From contig JANQTK010000102.1 of NCBI GenBank assembly GCA_030731695.1, forward strand, positions 1 to 5,882: 5,882 nt of DNA. The letters run 5' to 3'. This document shows positions 1 through 5,882 of this stretch, piece after piece. This DNA comes from Polaribacter sp. Its GTDB lineage: Bacteria; Bacteroidota; Bacteroidia; Flavobacteriales; Flavobacteriaceae. The translations under genes and the position numbers were made by a program. Under the pieces are notes generated by a model. That model searched no databases. It saw only the letters and a program-made list of their open reading frames with translations, and had not been told where the DNA came from. Every line of letters begins with the position of its first letter. Positions within the stretch are counted from its first letter, which is position 1.

Positions 1-980
1 ATATTATTGATAGATTATCAACTCAATTTGAAGATATTAAGGATGATGAACTCATTAAACAATTTAAGTCTGCAAAAACAGATGCAATCAGAAAAGATAT
101 CAAACAAAAAATCAGTTTGGCTTTGAAACCAAAAACGAATATTGATTTGAGTTTTTTACCATCAAATTTGGCCACAATGCGTGAAATTAAAACGGAAGCT
201 GAAATAAAATTGATTACTAAAGCAGTGCGAATTTCTGCTATTGGTCAAATTGAAGTGATGAAAGCCATGAAACCTCATATGTCTGAAATGGAATTGCAAG
301 GAATTCATGAGTTTGTATATAAAAAATATGGTGCTGAGTACGAAGGCTATCCTTCCATAGTTGGTGCTGGAAACAATGGTTGTATTTTGCATTATATTGA
401 GAACAATCAAACTCAAGTGGGTAATGATTTGGTTTTGATGGATTTAGGAGCAGAGTACAGAGGTTTTACTGCGGATGTTACTAGAACGATTCCTGCAAAC
501 GGAAAATTTACACCCGAGCAAAAAGCCGTTTATGATTTGGTATACAATGCACAAGAAGCTGGGATTGCTTTGTACACCATTGGTGCAAAAATGAGCGCTC
601 CTAGGCAAATTGCAATAAAAATTATTAACGAAGGGTTGTTTAAACTGGGCATTATAAAATCGATAGATGAAAAGCACAATTATTTTCCGCATGGAACTTC
701 ACATCACATTGGTTTAGATGTTCATGATCCTGGAAATTATGAAAATTTTGAAGAAAATATGATTGTAACTATGGAACCTGGCATTTACATTCCGAATGGC
801 AGTCCGTGTGATAAAAAATGGTGGGGAATAGGCATTAGAATTGAAGATGATATTTTAGTAACCAAAAACGGACCCATAAATCTATCTGGAGAAGCACCAA
901 GAACCACTGAAGAAATTGAAAAAATGATGGCTAAAAAATCGGTTTTGGATGCATTTGTTTTACCAGATTTAGACAAATAA
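1..980 (+). CDS. pepP: Xaa-Pro aminopeptidase (aminopeptidase P, M24B family), 5'-truncated by window edge
   Basis: This metallopeptidase removes N-terminal residues that precede proline and probably acts in the cytoplasm. The reading frame is open to the left edge (first full codon at position 3), giving 325 visible residues. The family is usually about 430 residues, so roughly 100 N-terminal residues lie outside the window. Numbering from the codon at position 3, the pita-bread catalytic domain shows all five dinuclear metal ligands: D147 and D158 (in MDLGAEYRGFTADVTRT), H234 (HGTSHH), E258 (TMEPG) and E281 (RIEDD). The conserved LHY histidine (H130) and DVHD histidine (H241) are also present. 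These align with E. coli PepP D260, D271, H354, E383, E406, H243 and H361. A TTG at 117 is internal and is not the start. The stop overlaps the next ATG by one base (TAATG), implying translational coupling. The catalytic part looks intact; other M24B subtypes such as prolidase are less likely. Confidence 0.93.
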   Translation, partial: IIDRLSTQFEDIKDDELIKQFKSAKTDAIRKDIKQKISLALKPKTNIDLSFLPSNLATMREIKTEAEIKLITKAVRISAIGQIEVMKAMKPHMSEMELQGIHEFVYKKYGAEYEGYPSIVGAGNNGCILHYIENNQTQVGNDLVLMDLGAEYRGFTADVTRTIPANGKFTPEQKAVYDLVYNAQEAGIALYTIGAKMSAPRQIAIKIINEGLFKLGIIKSIDEKHNYFPHGTSHHIGLDVHDPGNYENFEENMIVTMEPGIYIPNGSPCDKKWWGIGIRIEDDILVTKNGPINLSGEAPRTTEEIEKMMAKKSVLDAFVLPDLDK

Positions 981-1645
981 TGGCAAAAACAGCCATTATT
1001 TTAGGCGCTTCAGGATTGACAGGAAGTATTTTGTTGCAAAAACTGATTGCTGATGAAAATTATAAAACCATCAAACTGTTCTCTAGAAGTCCATCAAAAG
1101 TCACCAATAAAAAAGTTTTAGATTTTATAGTAGATTTACACAAACCAAAAACCTTTGCAAAAGACTTCAACGCAGATGAAGTCTTTTGTTGCATTGGAAC
1201 AACTGCAGCAAAAACCAAAGACAAGGAGCAATACAAAGCCATTGATTTTGGGATTCCTGTGTCAGCAGCAACATTGGCAAAACAAAATGGGATTCCAGCT
1301 TTTTTAGTGGTTTCTGCCATGGGAGCCAATGCATCAAGTGCTGTTTTTTACAATAAAACAAAAGGCGAAATGGAGCAAGCCATTTTAAAACTGAATATTG
1401 AAAAAACTCACATTGTGCGTCCTTCGTTAATTGGCGGAAATAGAACTGAATTTCGTTTAGGAGAAAGAATAGGGCAGGGCGTTATGGGTTTATTAAGTCC
1501 ACTTTTTGTGGGAAGTTTACAAAAATATAAAATGATTCATCCAGACGCGATTGCAAGTTGCCTGATTACACTCGCCAACAGCAAAAATAAGCAACAAATT
1601 TTTAGTTCAGATGAAATTGAAAGCATTGCAAAATCATCGATATAA
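980..1645 (+). CDS. NAD(P)-binding atypical short-chain dehydrogenase, HTATIP2/TIP30-like
   Basis: This is a 221-residue Rossmann-fold protein of the atypical SDR group that contains human HTATIP2/TIP30; the substrate is unknown. The N-terminus carries the dinucleotide-binding glycine motif GASGLTG (residues 9-15) after a hydrophobic first strand, followed by LFSRSP (34-39), which in this family contacts the NADP phosphate. CCIGTT (70-75) fits the fourth strand. The candidate catalytic residues are S112 (VVSAMGA) and Y124/K128 (YNKTK, a YxxxK motif). The segment at 147-165 (VRPSLIGGNRTEF...GERIGQ) matches the conserved RPG/GER region of the family. The length is typical. The start ATG overlaps the upstream aminopeptidase stop by one base and the stop abuts the next ATG directly, so it is probably translated as part of an operon. 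Family assignment is confident; the reaction is not known. Confidence 0.85.
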   Translation: MAKTAIILGASGLTGSILLQKLIADENYKTIKLFSRSPSKVTNKKVLDFIVDLHKPKTFAKDFNADEVFCCIGTTAAKTKDKEQYKAIDFGIPVSAATLAKQNGIPAFLVVSAMGANASSAVFYNKTKGEMEQAILKLNIEKTHIVRPSLIGGNRTEFRLGERIGQGVMGLLSPLFVGSLQKYKMIHPDAIASCLITLANSKNKQQIFSSDEIESIAKSSI

Positions 1646-1867
1646 ATGAGCAACGAACAAGCAAATAATCCCTTGCACGGCATTAAATTAGCAACGATGT
1701 TAGAGCAATTGTATTTAGAATATGGTTGGGAAACTTTGGGGCAACTCATTCCAATAAAATGTTTTCAAAACAACCCGAATTACAAATCGAGTTTGAAGTT
1801 TTTAAGAACCACACCTTGGGCAAGAGACAAAGTAGAAACCTTGTATTTGAAGATGATTCGTAAATAA
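1646..1867 (+). CDS. VF530 family (DUF2132) small protein
   Basis: This 73-residue protein matches the VF530/DUF2132 family nearly end to end. It shows the family's NNPLHGIKL near the N-terminus (residues 7-15), then a central LYxxYGWxxLG segment, FxxNPNYKSSLKFLRTTPWAR, and a short basic C-terminal helix ending in KMIRK. The family is small, mostly helical and often labelled DNA-binding because of its solved fold; its cellular role is not established, so the DNA-binding label is family knowledge rather than something visible here. The ATG follows the upstream stop with no spacer, and the next gene begins 12 nt after its stop. Length and start agree with the family. It is too short to carry any additional domain. 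Confidence 0.88.
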   Translation: MSNEQANNPLHGIKLATMLEQLYLEYGWETLGQLIPIKCFQNNPNYKSSLKFLRTTPWARDKVETLYLKMIRK

Positions 1868-1879
1868 ATTCGATGTAAA

Positions 1880-2257
1880 ATGATACCAATTTCTGAGGAA
1901 TTGTATGGATTGCCAAGGCATGAACTCACCCATATTTTAAAAGAACGATTTTTAAGCAATATTCCGTTATCCAAAGAAGAAGAGAAAATTGTATTAGAAA
2001 TGGAGGTGTTTAGTTACGATATTTTAGGGGTTATAGGTTTGTTAACCAAAGACAAACCACGCATTTTATTAGGCAGATTGCAACCCTTTGATACTGAAAT
2101 TCAGCAATGGTGTAAAGAATTCCCTATTATATTGGCTGACTTAGAAAAGATTGCTGATGATTATTTAGAGGATAATTTTACAGACTATACCGAACAAATA
2201 TTGAGAGATGTGATGAACGAATATCCAAAAGATACTTTTTTAAAGAATACCAATTAA
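1880..2257 (+). CDS. Conserved-looking hypothetical protein, acidic and helical, 125 residues
   Basis: I do not recognise this family. The ORF encodes a soluble, acidic protein rich in Glu, Asp, Ile and Leu, with no signal peptide, no membrane segment and no cysteine pair (a single Cys in QQWCKEF). It appears largely alpha-helical: an N-terminal helix (residues about 12-25), an EEE-containing helix (33-50), a short hydrophobic stretch around YDILGVIGLLTK (47-58) and a long acidic C-terminal helix (about 80-115, DLEKIADDYLEDNF). The start is the ATG 12 nt after the VF530 stop; an earlier ATG at 1873 is followed at once by TAA and is not used. Codon use and base composition match its neighbours, and it is the last gene of the plus-strand cluster. 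Its stop overlaps the topB stop. It is probably a real gene because it fills the space precisely and encodes a composition typical of protein, but no function can be assigned. Confidence 0.7.
   Translation: MIPISEELYGLPRHELTHILKERFLSNIPLSKEEEKIVLEMEVFSYDILGVIGLLTKDKPRILLGRLQPFDTEIQQWCKEFPIILADLEKIADDYLEDNFTDYTEQILRDVMNEYPKDTFLKNTN
2254..2257. other. Shared TTAA forming the overlapping stop codons of two convergent genes
   Basis: TTAA is its own reverse complement. Positions 2255-2257 read TAA for the 125-residue plus-strand gene, and 2254-2256 read TAA on the minus strand for topB. The two operons therefore converge with a 4-nt overlap and no intergenic spacer. Any terminator for either transcript must lie inside the other's coding sequence, or the transcripts overlap. 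Confidence 0.95.
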
Positions 2258-4608
2258 CTTGAAATTATTTCCAACACCAATTCTCTCGTCAACGGTTTTC
2301 CATTGGCAATTTTTTTGATGTTTTCAAAAGGAAATAAAAAGTCACAGCCGTTTTTATATTCAGAACAACCATAGGCTGTTTTGCCTTTTAAAATTGTTCC
2401 ATTTTGGCACTTGGGACAGGGTATTTTATCTTGAGATTTCTCGACTGCGCTCGAAATGACAGATTTATGCTTTTGCTCTAGCTTTAGTTTAAAATTTTCA
2501 TCAAAACGAAGCAATCCTTCTACTTTTTTAGTTTCTTGAATAAATCCTGTTAAATTGGCAGTGCAACCCTTATCAATCAAACGAATCAACTGATTTTCAG
2601 ATACTTTCTTTCCGAATATTTCAAACGGAATTTTAAAATCGCACTGATTTTTATACTCTGAGCAACCAAAAGCTGATGAGCCTTTTAAAAGTGTTCCTTT
2701 TTGACATTTTGGACAGCTTTTTCCGACAAGTTGTTTGTTTTTTTTGTCATTACGAGGACGTGAGGACGAAGTAATCTTTTTATGATTTGCAGATTGCTTC
2801 ACTTCATTCGCAATGACAGGTGAATTTGATGAAATTCTTTTTACAGAAGTGTTGGAACGCACTTCATACACCAATTCATCCACCATTTTTTTCATATTGC
2901 TGATAAAAGTGGCAGCGTTGAATTCGCCTCTTTCAATTTCTTTTAAACGTTTTTCCCAAAGACCAGTCAATTCAGCTGATTTCAATAATTCATTATCAAT
3001 CAAATCAATCAAATCAATGCCAGTATTTGTAGGAATTACTAACTTTTTTTGACGCTCAATATATTTTCGTTTGAACAAAGTTTCTATAATACTTGCTCTT
3101 GTGGAAGGTCGTCCAATGCCATTTTCTTTCATCAATTCGCGCATTTCATCATCATCAACTTGCTTTCCAGCAGTTTCCATAGCTCGTAATAAACTTGCTT
3201 CTGTGAAATTTTTGGGAGGTTTTGTTTCCTTTTCTAAAAACGAAGGTTCGTGAGGGCCTTTTTCACCTTTGATAAATGTGGGTAAAATGGCAAGTTCATT
3301 GATTTCTTTTTTTATGGCACTTTCATTGGTTGCAAAAACTACTCTCCAACCTTGCGTAATGATTTCTTTACCAGTAGTTTTAAAGGGAACATCAGCCGCT
3401 TTTCCTAAAACAGCCGTATTTGCAACTTCAGAATCTGGATAAAAAACAGCGATAAATCTACGAGTGATACTGTCATATACTTGCTGCTGATTGTATTGCA
3501 AATTCGTTTGAACCCCTGTAGGAATTATTGCATGGTGATCTGTGACTTTTTTATCATCAAAAACACGCGATGTTTTTTTGATTTTCTTCCCTAAAAGAGG
3601 TTGCGTGAGTTCACTATAATTCGTCAATTTTGATAGAATTCCTGCTACTTTTGGATACAAATCATTGGGTAAAAACGTAGTATCTACTCTTGGATAGGTT
3701 ACTACTTTCATTTCATACAATTTTTGAATGAGTTGCAAAGTTTCATCTGCAGAAAATCCGAATTTGTTATTGCAATGCACTTGTAAGCCTGTTAAATCAA
3801 ACAATTTAGGTGCATAATCTGTTCCTTTCTTTTTGATGACAGAAACAATTTCAAAATCAGCTTCTTTTACTTTGGCTGCTAACAGTTCACCTTCTTCTTT
3901 CTTCTGAAATCGACCTTCTTCATAATTAAACAGGGTATTTCTGTAGGTCGTTTGCAACTCCCAATAAGGTTCAGGTGTAAAATTCAGAATCTCTTTATAA
4001 CGGTTTACCAACATGGCCAATGTGGGAGTTTGTACACGTCCAATAGACAAAACTTGTTTGTAACCACCGTATTTTATAGTGTACAAACGCGTGGCATTTA
4101 AGCCCAACAACCAATCACCAATTGCACGTGAATAGCCAGCATAATACAAATTATCGTATTTTTTGGAAGGTTCTAACTTTTCAAATCCTTCTTTGATGGC
4201 TTCTTCTGTCAAGGATGAAATCCACAAACGTTTTACTTCGCCTTTGTAGTTGCATTGATTCATCACCCAACGTTGAATGAGTTCTCCTTCTTGACCAGCA
4301 TCCCCACAATTAATCACAACTGATGCTTTTTCAAACAAACTTTTTACAATATTGAATTGCTTTTTGATGCCTGCATCACCTGTTACTTTGGTATCAAAAC
4401 GATCAGGCAGCATGGGTAAGTTGTTTAAATCCCAACTTTTCCAATGCGGTTTGTAATCTTTTGGTTCTAGCAAGGTACATAAATGCCCAAACGTATAGGT
4501 CACAGCATAGCCATTGCCTTCAAAGTAACCATCACGTTTGGTGTTGGCTCCTAGAATGTTAGCAATTTCTCTTGCGACACTTGGTTTTTCGGCAATACAG
4601 ACTTTCAA
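2254..4608 (-). CDS. topB: DNA topoisomerase III (type IA), with two C-terminal zinc-ribbon modules and repeat-derived linkers
   Basis: This type IA topoisomerase cuts one DNA strand through a 5'-phosphotyrosine and is involved in decatenation and recombination-intermediate processing. Residues 1-140 form the Toprim domain: E7 (IAEKPSVA) and D103-A-G-Q-E107-G-E, where the usual second Asp (105) is Gly. The core follows (about 150-590) with SIGRVQTPTL (R191), catalytic Y305 in VTYPRVDTT, DHHAIIPT (357-364) and GIGRPSTRASII. Two four-cysteine modules follow: C632/C635/C649/C656 and C731/C734/C748/C755, similar to each other and to Toprim_Crpt-type C-terminal repeats. The second is shorter. The start is TTG: an in-frame TAA lies two codons upstream and the conserved N-terminus begins exactly here. 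Residues 598-621 and 717-726 are encoded by dispersed-repeat DNA. At 784 residues it is longer than E. coli TopB (about 650), the excess being the C-terminal modules and linkers. It is the last gene of the tex cluster, 12 nt after the preceding stop. Confidence 0.95.
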   Translation of the reverse strand: MKVCIAEKPSVAREIANILGANTKRDGYFEGNGYAVTYTFGHLCTLLEPKDYKPHWKSWDLNNLPMLPDRFDTKVTGDAGIKKQFNIVKSLFEKASVVINCGDAGQEGELIQRWVMNQCNYKGEVKRLWISSLTEEAIKEGFEKLEPSKKYDNLYYAGYSRAIGDWLLGLNATRLYTIKYGGYKQVLSIGRVQTPTLAMLVNRYKEILNFTPEPYWELQTTYRNTLFNYEEGRFQKKEEGELLAAKVKEADFEIVSVIKKKGTDYAPKLFDLTGLQVHCNNKFGFSADETLQLIQKLYEMKVVTYPRVDTTFLPNDLYPKVAGILSKLTNYSELTQPLLGKKIKKTSRVFDDKKVTDHHAIIPTGVQTNLQYNQQQVYDSITRRFIAVFYPDSEVANTAVLGKAADVPFKTTGKEIITQGWRVVFATNESAIKKEINELAILPTFIKGEKGPHEPSFLEKETKPPKNFTEASLLRAMETAGKQVDDDEMRELMKENGIGRPSTRASIIETLFKRKYIERQKKLVIPTNTGIDLIDLIDNELLKSAELTGLWEKRLKEIERGEFNAATFISNMKKMVDELVYEVRSNTSVKRISSNSPVIANEVKQSANHKKITSSSRPRNDKKNKQLVGKSCPKCQKGTLLKGSSAFGCSEYKNQCDFKIPFEIFGKKVSENQLIRLIDKGCTANLTGFIQETKKVEGLLRFDENFKLKLEQKHKSVISSAVEKSQDKIPCPKCQNGTILKGKTAYGCSEYKNGCDFLFPFENIKKIANGKPLTRELVLEIISS
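2432..2462. repeat. Single-arm dispersed repeat of the flavobacterial TGTCATTTCGAGCGCAG type, inside topB
   Basis: On the minus strand this reads TGTCATTTCGAGCGCAG followed by TCGAGAAATCTCA. It contains a short inverted core, TCGA-6 nt-TCGA (2441-2454). I recognise the wording as a short repeat common between genes in Flavobacteriia; that is recalled knowledge and only one copy is visible here. In topB it encodes VISSAVEKSQ (residues 717-726) just before the second zinc-ribbon module. Its GC content is clearly above the flanking topB sequence. Only one arm of what is usually a two-armed palindrome is present. Confidence 0.65.
2745..2818. repeat. Imperfect inverted-repeat element (TGTCATTRCGA...GAAGYAATCT arms), inside topB
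   Basis: The left arm is 2745-2777 and the right arm 2791-2818, with a 13-nt loop. The reverse complement of the right arm begins TGTCATTGCGA and ends GAAGCAATCT; the left arm begins TGTCATTACGA and ends GAAGTAATCT. The outer 11 nt match at 10 positions and the inner 10 nt at 9, while arm centres differ in length (12 versus 7 nt). The left-arm centre holds a tandem GAGGACGT-GAGGACG (2754-2768). This is the widespread TCATTGCGAGG...GAAGCAATCT type of bacterial palindromic repeat (recalled, not searched). It encodes topB residues 598-621, beginning VIANEVKQS and ending RPRND, without any stop. Confidence 0.75.
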
Positions 4609-4620
4609 TTTTTATGAAAT

Positions 4621-4875
4621 TTAAGAGTTGAAAAGTAGTAAAATTAAAAGTATTAGAAGATATAAAAGGATTCCTATTTTTTTAAATGCTATTGCATCGT
4701 TGTATTTTTTATCAAAGCCATATTTTTTAAATCGTTCAAGTTCAGAATCATTATAATCTTTAATTGGAAATAAATTAGAACCAAAACCAAAAGGAAATAA
4801 TAGGAAAAGCATCTTATATTTAAAACTAAGAGGTATAATTTTTCTATTTCTTATATTTCTTTCTTTTTCTGTCAT
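4621..4875 (-). CDS. Small hypothetical membrane protein between tex and topB
   Basis: I do not recognise a named family. The 84-residue product begins with a very basic stretch (MTEKERNIRNRK). A moderately hydrophobic segment follows at residues 20-37 (KMLFLLFPFGFGSNLF). Next comes a charged middle part with KDYNDSELERFKKYGFDKKYND (about 39-60, a likely soluble loop). It ends in a strongly hydrophobic helix rich in Leu and Ile (68-82), only two residues from the C-terminus. This suggests one certain and one possible transmembrane helix in the inner membrane. The ATG lies 2 nt after the tex stop, and its own stop is 12 nt before the topB TTG, so it is probably co-transcribed with both. It is lower in GC than its neighbours, with long A/T runs. 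The intact frame filling the gap exactly supports a real gene; function is unknown. Confidence 0.68.
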   Translation of the reverse strand: MTEKERNIRNRKIIPLSFKYKMLFLLFPFGFGSNLFPIKDYNDSELERFKKYGFDKKYNDAIAFKKIGILLYLLILLILLLFNS

Positions 4876-4877
4876 AA

Positions 4878-5882
4878 TTACTTCACTAAAGCCAATTGAA
4901 TTCTTTTTCTAATCGTATCAACTTCCAACACTTTTACAATGATTTGTTGCTGCAAACTGACAATCGCATTGACATCTTTTACAAAAGTATCTGATAAATT
5001 AGAAACGTGAATCAAACCACTTTCTTTGATACCTATATCTACAAAACAACCAAAATTGGTAATGTTGTTGACGATTCCTGGTAACAATTGGCCAATTTTT
5101 AAATCACTGATTGTTTTAATGTTTGCATCAAAAGAAAATGCTTTCGCTTTTCCTCTTGGATCTACACCCGGTTTTTCCAATTCTTTTTTGATGTCCTCTA
5201 AAGTGGGCAAACCCACTGAATTTGTGATATAATTTGTAAGCGGAATTTTTTGAAGTAGCTCTTTGTTTCCAATAAATTCCGAAACATTTTTCTTCAAATC
5301 TTTTGCCATTTTGGCTACCAATTCATAACTTTCAGGATGTACACCAGAATCATCTAAAGGATTTTTGGCATTTTTGATTCGTAAAAATCCAGCAGCTTGT
5401 TCGAAAGCTTTTCCTCCTAAACGCGGCACTTTTTTAATCGCATTTCGTGATGTAAATGAGCCGTTTTCATTTCTATATTGCACGATGTTTTCTGCTAATT
5501 TAGGTCCAATTCCAGACACATAACTCAACAACGATTCACTAGCAGTATTGATATTGACACCCACCTTATTTACACAACTTTGCACTACAGTATCCAAGGA
5601 ACTTTTTAATTTGGTTTGATCCACATCATGCTGATATTGTCCAACACCAATTGATTTTGCATCAATCTTCACCAATTCAGCCAACGGATCTGCCAAACGT
5701 CTTCCAATCGAAACTGCTCCACGAACCGTCACATCGTAATTTGGGAATTCATCTCTTGCAATTTTGGAAGCCGAATAAATAGATGCGCCAGCTTCACTTA
5801 CCACATATACTTCAACAGGATGTTTAAAATGTATTTTTTTTACCAATTCTTCAGTTTCTCTGGATGCAGTGCCATTTCCAAT
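4878..5882 (-). CDS. tex: Tex/YhgF-family RNA-binding transcription accessory protein, 5'-truncated by window edge
   Basis: Tex is a cytoplasmic nucleic-acid-binding protein linked to transcription and RNA handling. The frame is open to the right edge: the first codons read IGNGTASRETEELV, a conserved part of the YqgF/RNase H-like domain, so the TTG at 5846 is not the start. There are 334 visible residues; the family is usually 700-780, so about half is missing. Numbering from the edge, the RNase H-like domain ends with VSEAGASIYSAS (about 28-39) and RGAVSIGRRLADPLAELVKIDAKSIGVGQYQHD. Helix-hairpin-helix repeats follow (about 110-170, NINTAS, SGIGPKLAENIV, KVPRLGGKAFEQ). Next is the HPESY...A region (182 on), and finally a C-terminal S1 domain (about 262-333, GIVNNITNFGCFVDIGIKESGLIHVS). 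The protein stops almost directly after the S1 domain, without the basic tail seen in some homologues. The stop lies 2 nt before the next ATG. Confidence 0.95.
   Translation of the reverse strand: MGNGTASRETEELVKKIHFKHPVEVYVVSEAGASIYSASKIARDEFPNYDVTVRGAVSIGRRLADPLAELVKIDAKSIGVGQYQHDVDQTKLKSSLDTVVQSCVNKVGVNINTASESLLSYVSGIGPKLAENIVQYRNENGSFTSRNAIKKVPRLGGKAFEQAAGFLRIKNAKNPLDDSGVHPESYELVAKMAKDLKKNVSEFIGNKELLQKIPLTNYITNSVGLPTLEDIKKELEKPGVDPRGKAKAFSFDANIKTISDLKIGQLLPGIVNNITNFGCFVDIGIKESGLIHVSNLSDTFVKDVNAIVSLQQQIIVKVLEVDTIRKRIQLALVK

Noticed and set aside
117..119. TTG as a possible start of the aminopeptidase gene
   Set aside because: The frame is open through 38 codons upstream to the window edge and the family has a longer N-terminal domain, so this is an internal codon.
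162..692. Minus-strand reading frames opposite the aminopeptidase
   Set aside because: They are mirror frames of a strongly conserved catalytic domain, with His/Phe-rich compositions typical of antisense shadows.
2277..2316. Possible terminator for the plus-strand operon: CCAAT/ATTGG stem followed by seven T
   Set aside because: The stem is only 5 bp with a 20-nt loop and lies in topB coding sequence; such pairs are expected by chance in AT-rich DNA.
2995..3019. Short tandem repeat of CAATCAAAT
   Set aside because: It encodes IDLIDLID in a normal part of the topoisomerase fold; the repetition follows from the amino-acid sequence and low GC content.
2813..3052. Plus-strand 79-codon reading frame
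   Set aside because: It lies wholly antisense to conserved topB coding sequence and starts within the repeat; there is no independent support.
5844..5846. TTG as a possible start of the tex gene
   Set aside because: The upstream codons encode the conserved GNGTASRETE part of Tex, so the gene continues beyond the right edge.
1..5882. CRISPR array, toxin-antitoxin pair, phage or insertion-sequence genes
   Set aside because: There are no regularly spaced repeats, transposase or integrase motifs, or paired small toxin-like genes; the content is housekeeping genes plus two short unknown ORFs.

Overview
The window looks like chromosomal DNA from a member of the Bacteroidota, most likely a marine or aquatic Flavobacteriaceae. 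The evidence is the low GC content (about one third by eye), the absence of clear Shine-Dalgarno sequences, the close packing of genes, the protein sequences (a flavobacterial-type TopB and Tex), and two dispersed-repeat sequences of kinds I associate with this group. The genus cannot be fixed from the sequence alone.

Layout: two head-to-tail gene clusters converge near position 2255. The plus-strand cluster (1-2257) holds the C-terminal three quarters of an M24 aminopeptidase P, an atypical short-chain dehydrogenase of the HTATIP2/TIP30 type, a 73-residue VF530/DUF2132 protein, and an unrecognised acidic 125-residue protein. Gaps are -1, 0 and 12 nt, so they are probably co-transcribed. The minus-strand cluster (5882-2254) is read in the order tex (C-terminal part of the Tex/YhgF transcription accessory protein), an 84-residue membrane protein of unknown function, and topB (DNA topoisomerase III), with gaps of 2 and 12 nt. 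The two clusters end on the same TTAA tetranucleotide, so each gene's stop codon overlaps the other's. There is no intergenic stretch over 300 bases; the longest is 12 nt.

How the genes fit together: Tex and TopB are both nucleic-acid-handling proteins, and VF530 is known structurally as a small DNA-binding-like fold, but the plus-strand genes do not form an obvious pathway. These read as ordinary housekeeping genes rather than an accessory island.

The most notable signal is inside topB. Two unrelated dispersed-repeat sequences, a 74-nt imperfect inverted repeat (2745-2818) and a 31-nt single-arm element (2432-2462), lie in the coding sequence. Both are read through without a stop, and each falls in a linker immediately before one of the two C-terminal zinc-ribbon modules. 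This suggests that repeats have been tolerated or domesticated as linker peptide. I see no CRISPR array, tRNA, rRNA, insertion sequence or defence system, and no convincing new multi-gene system.
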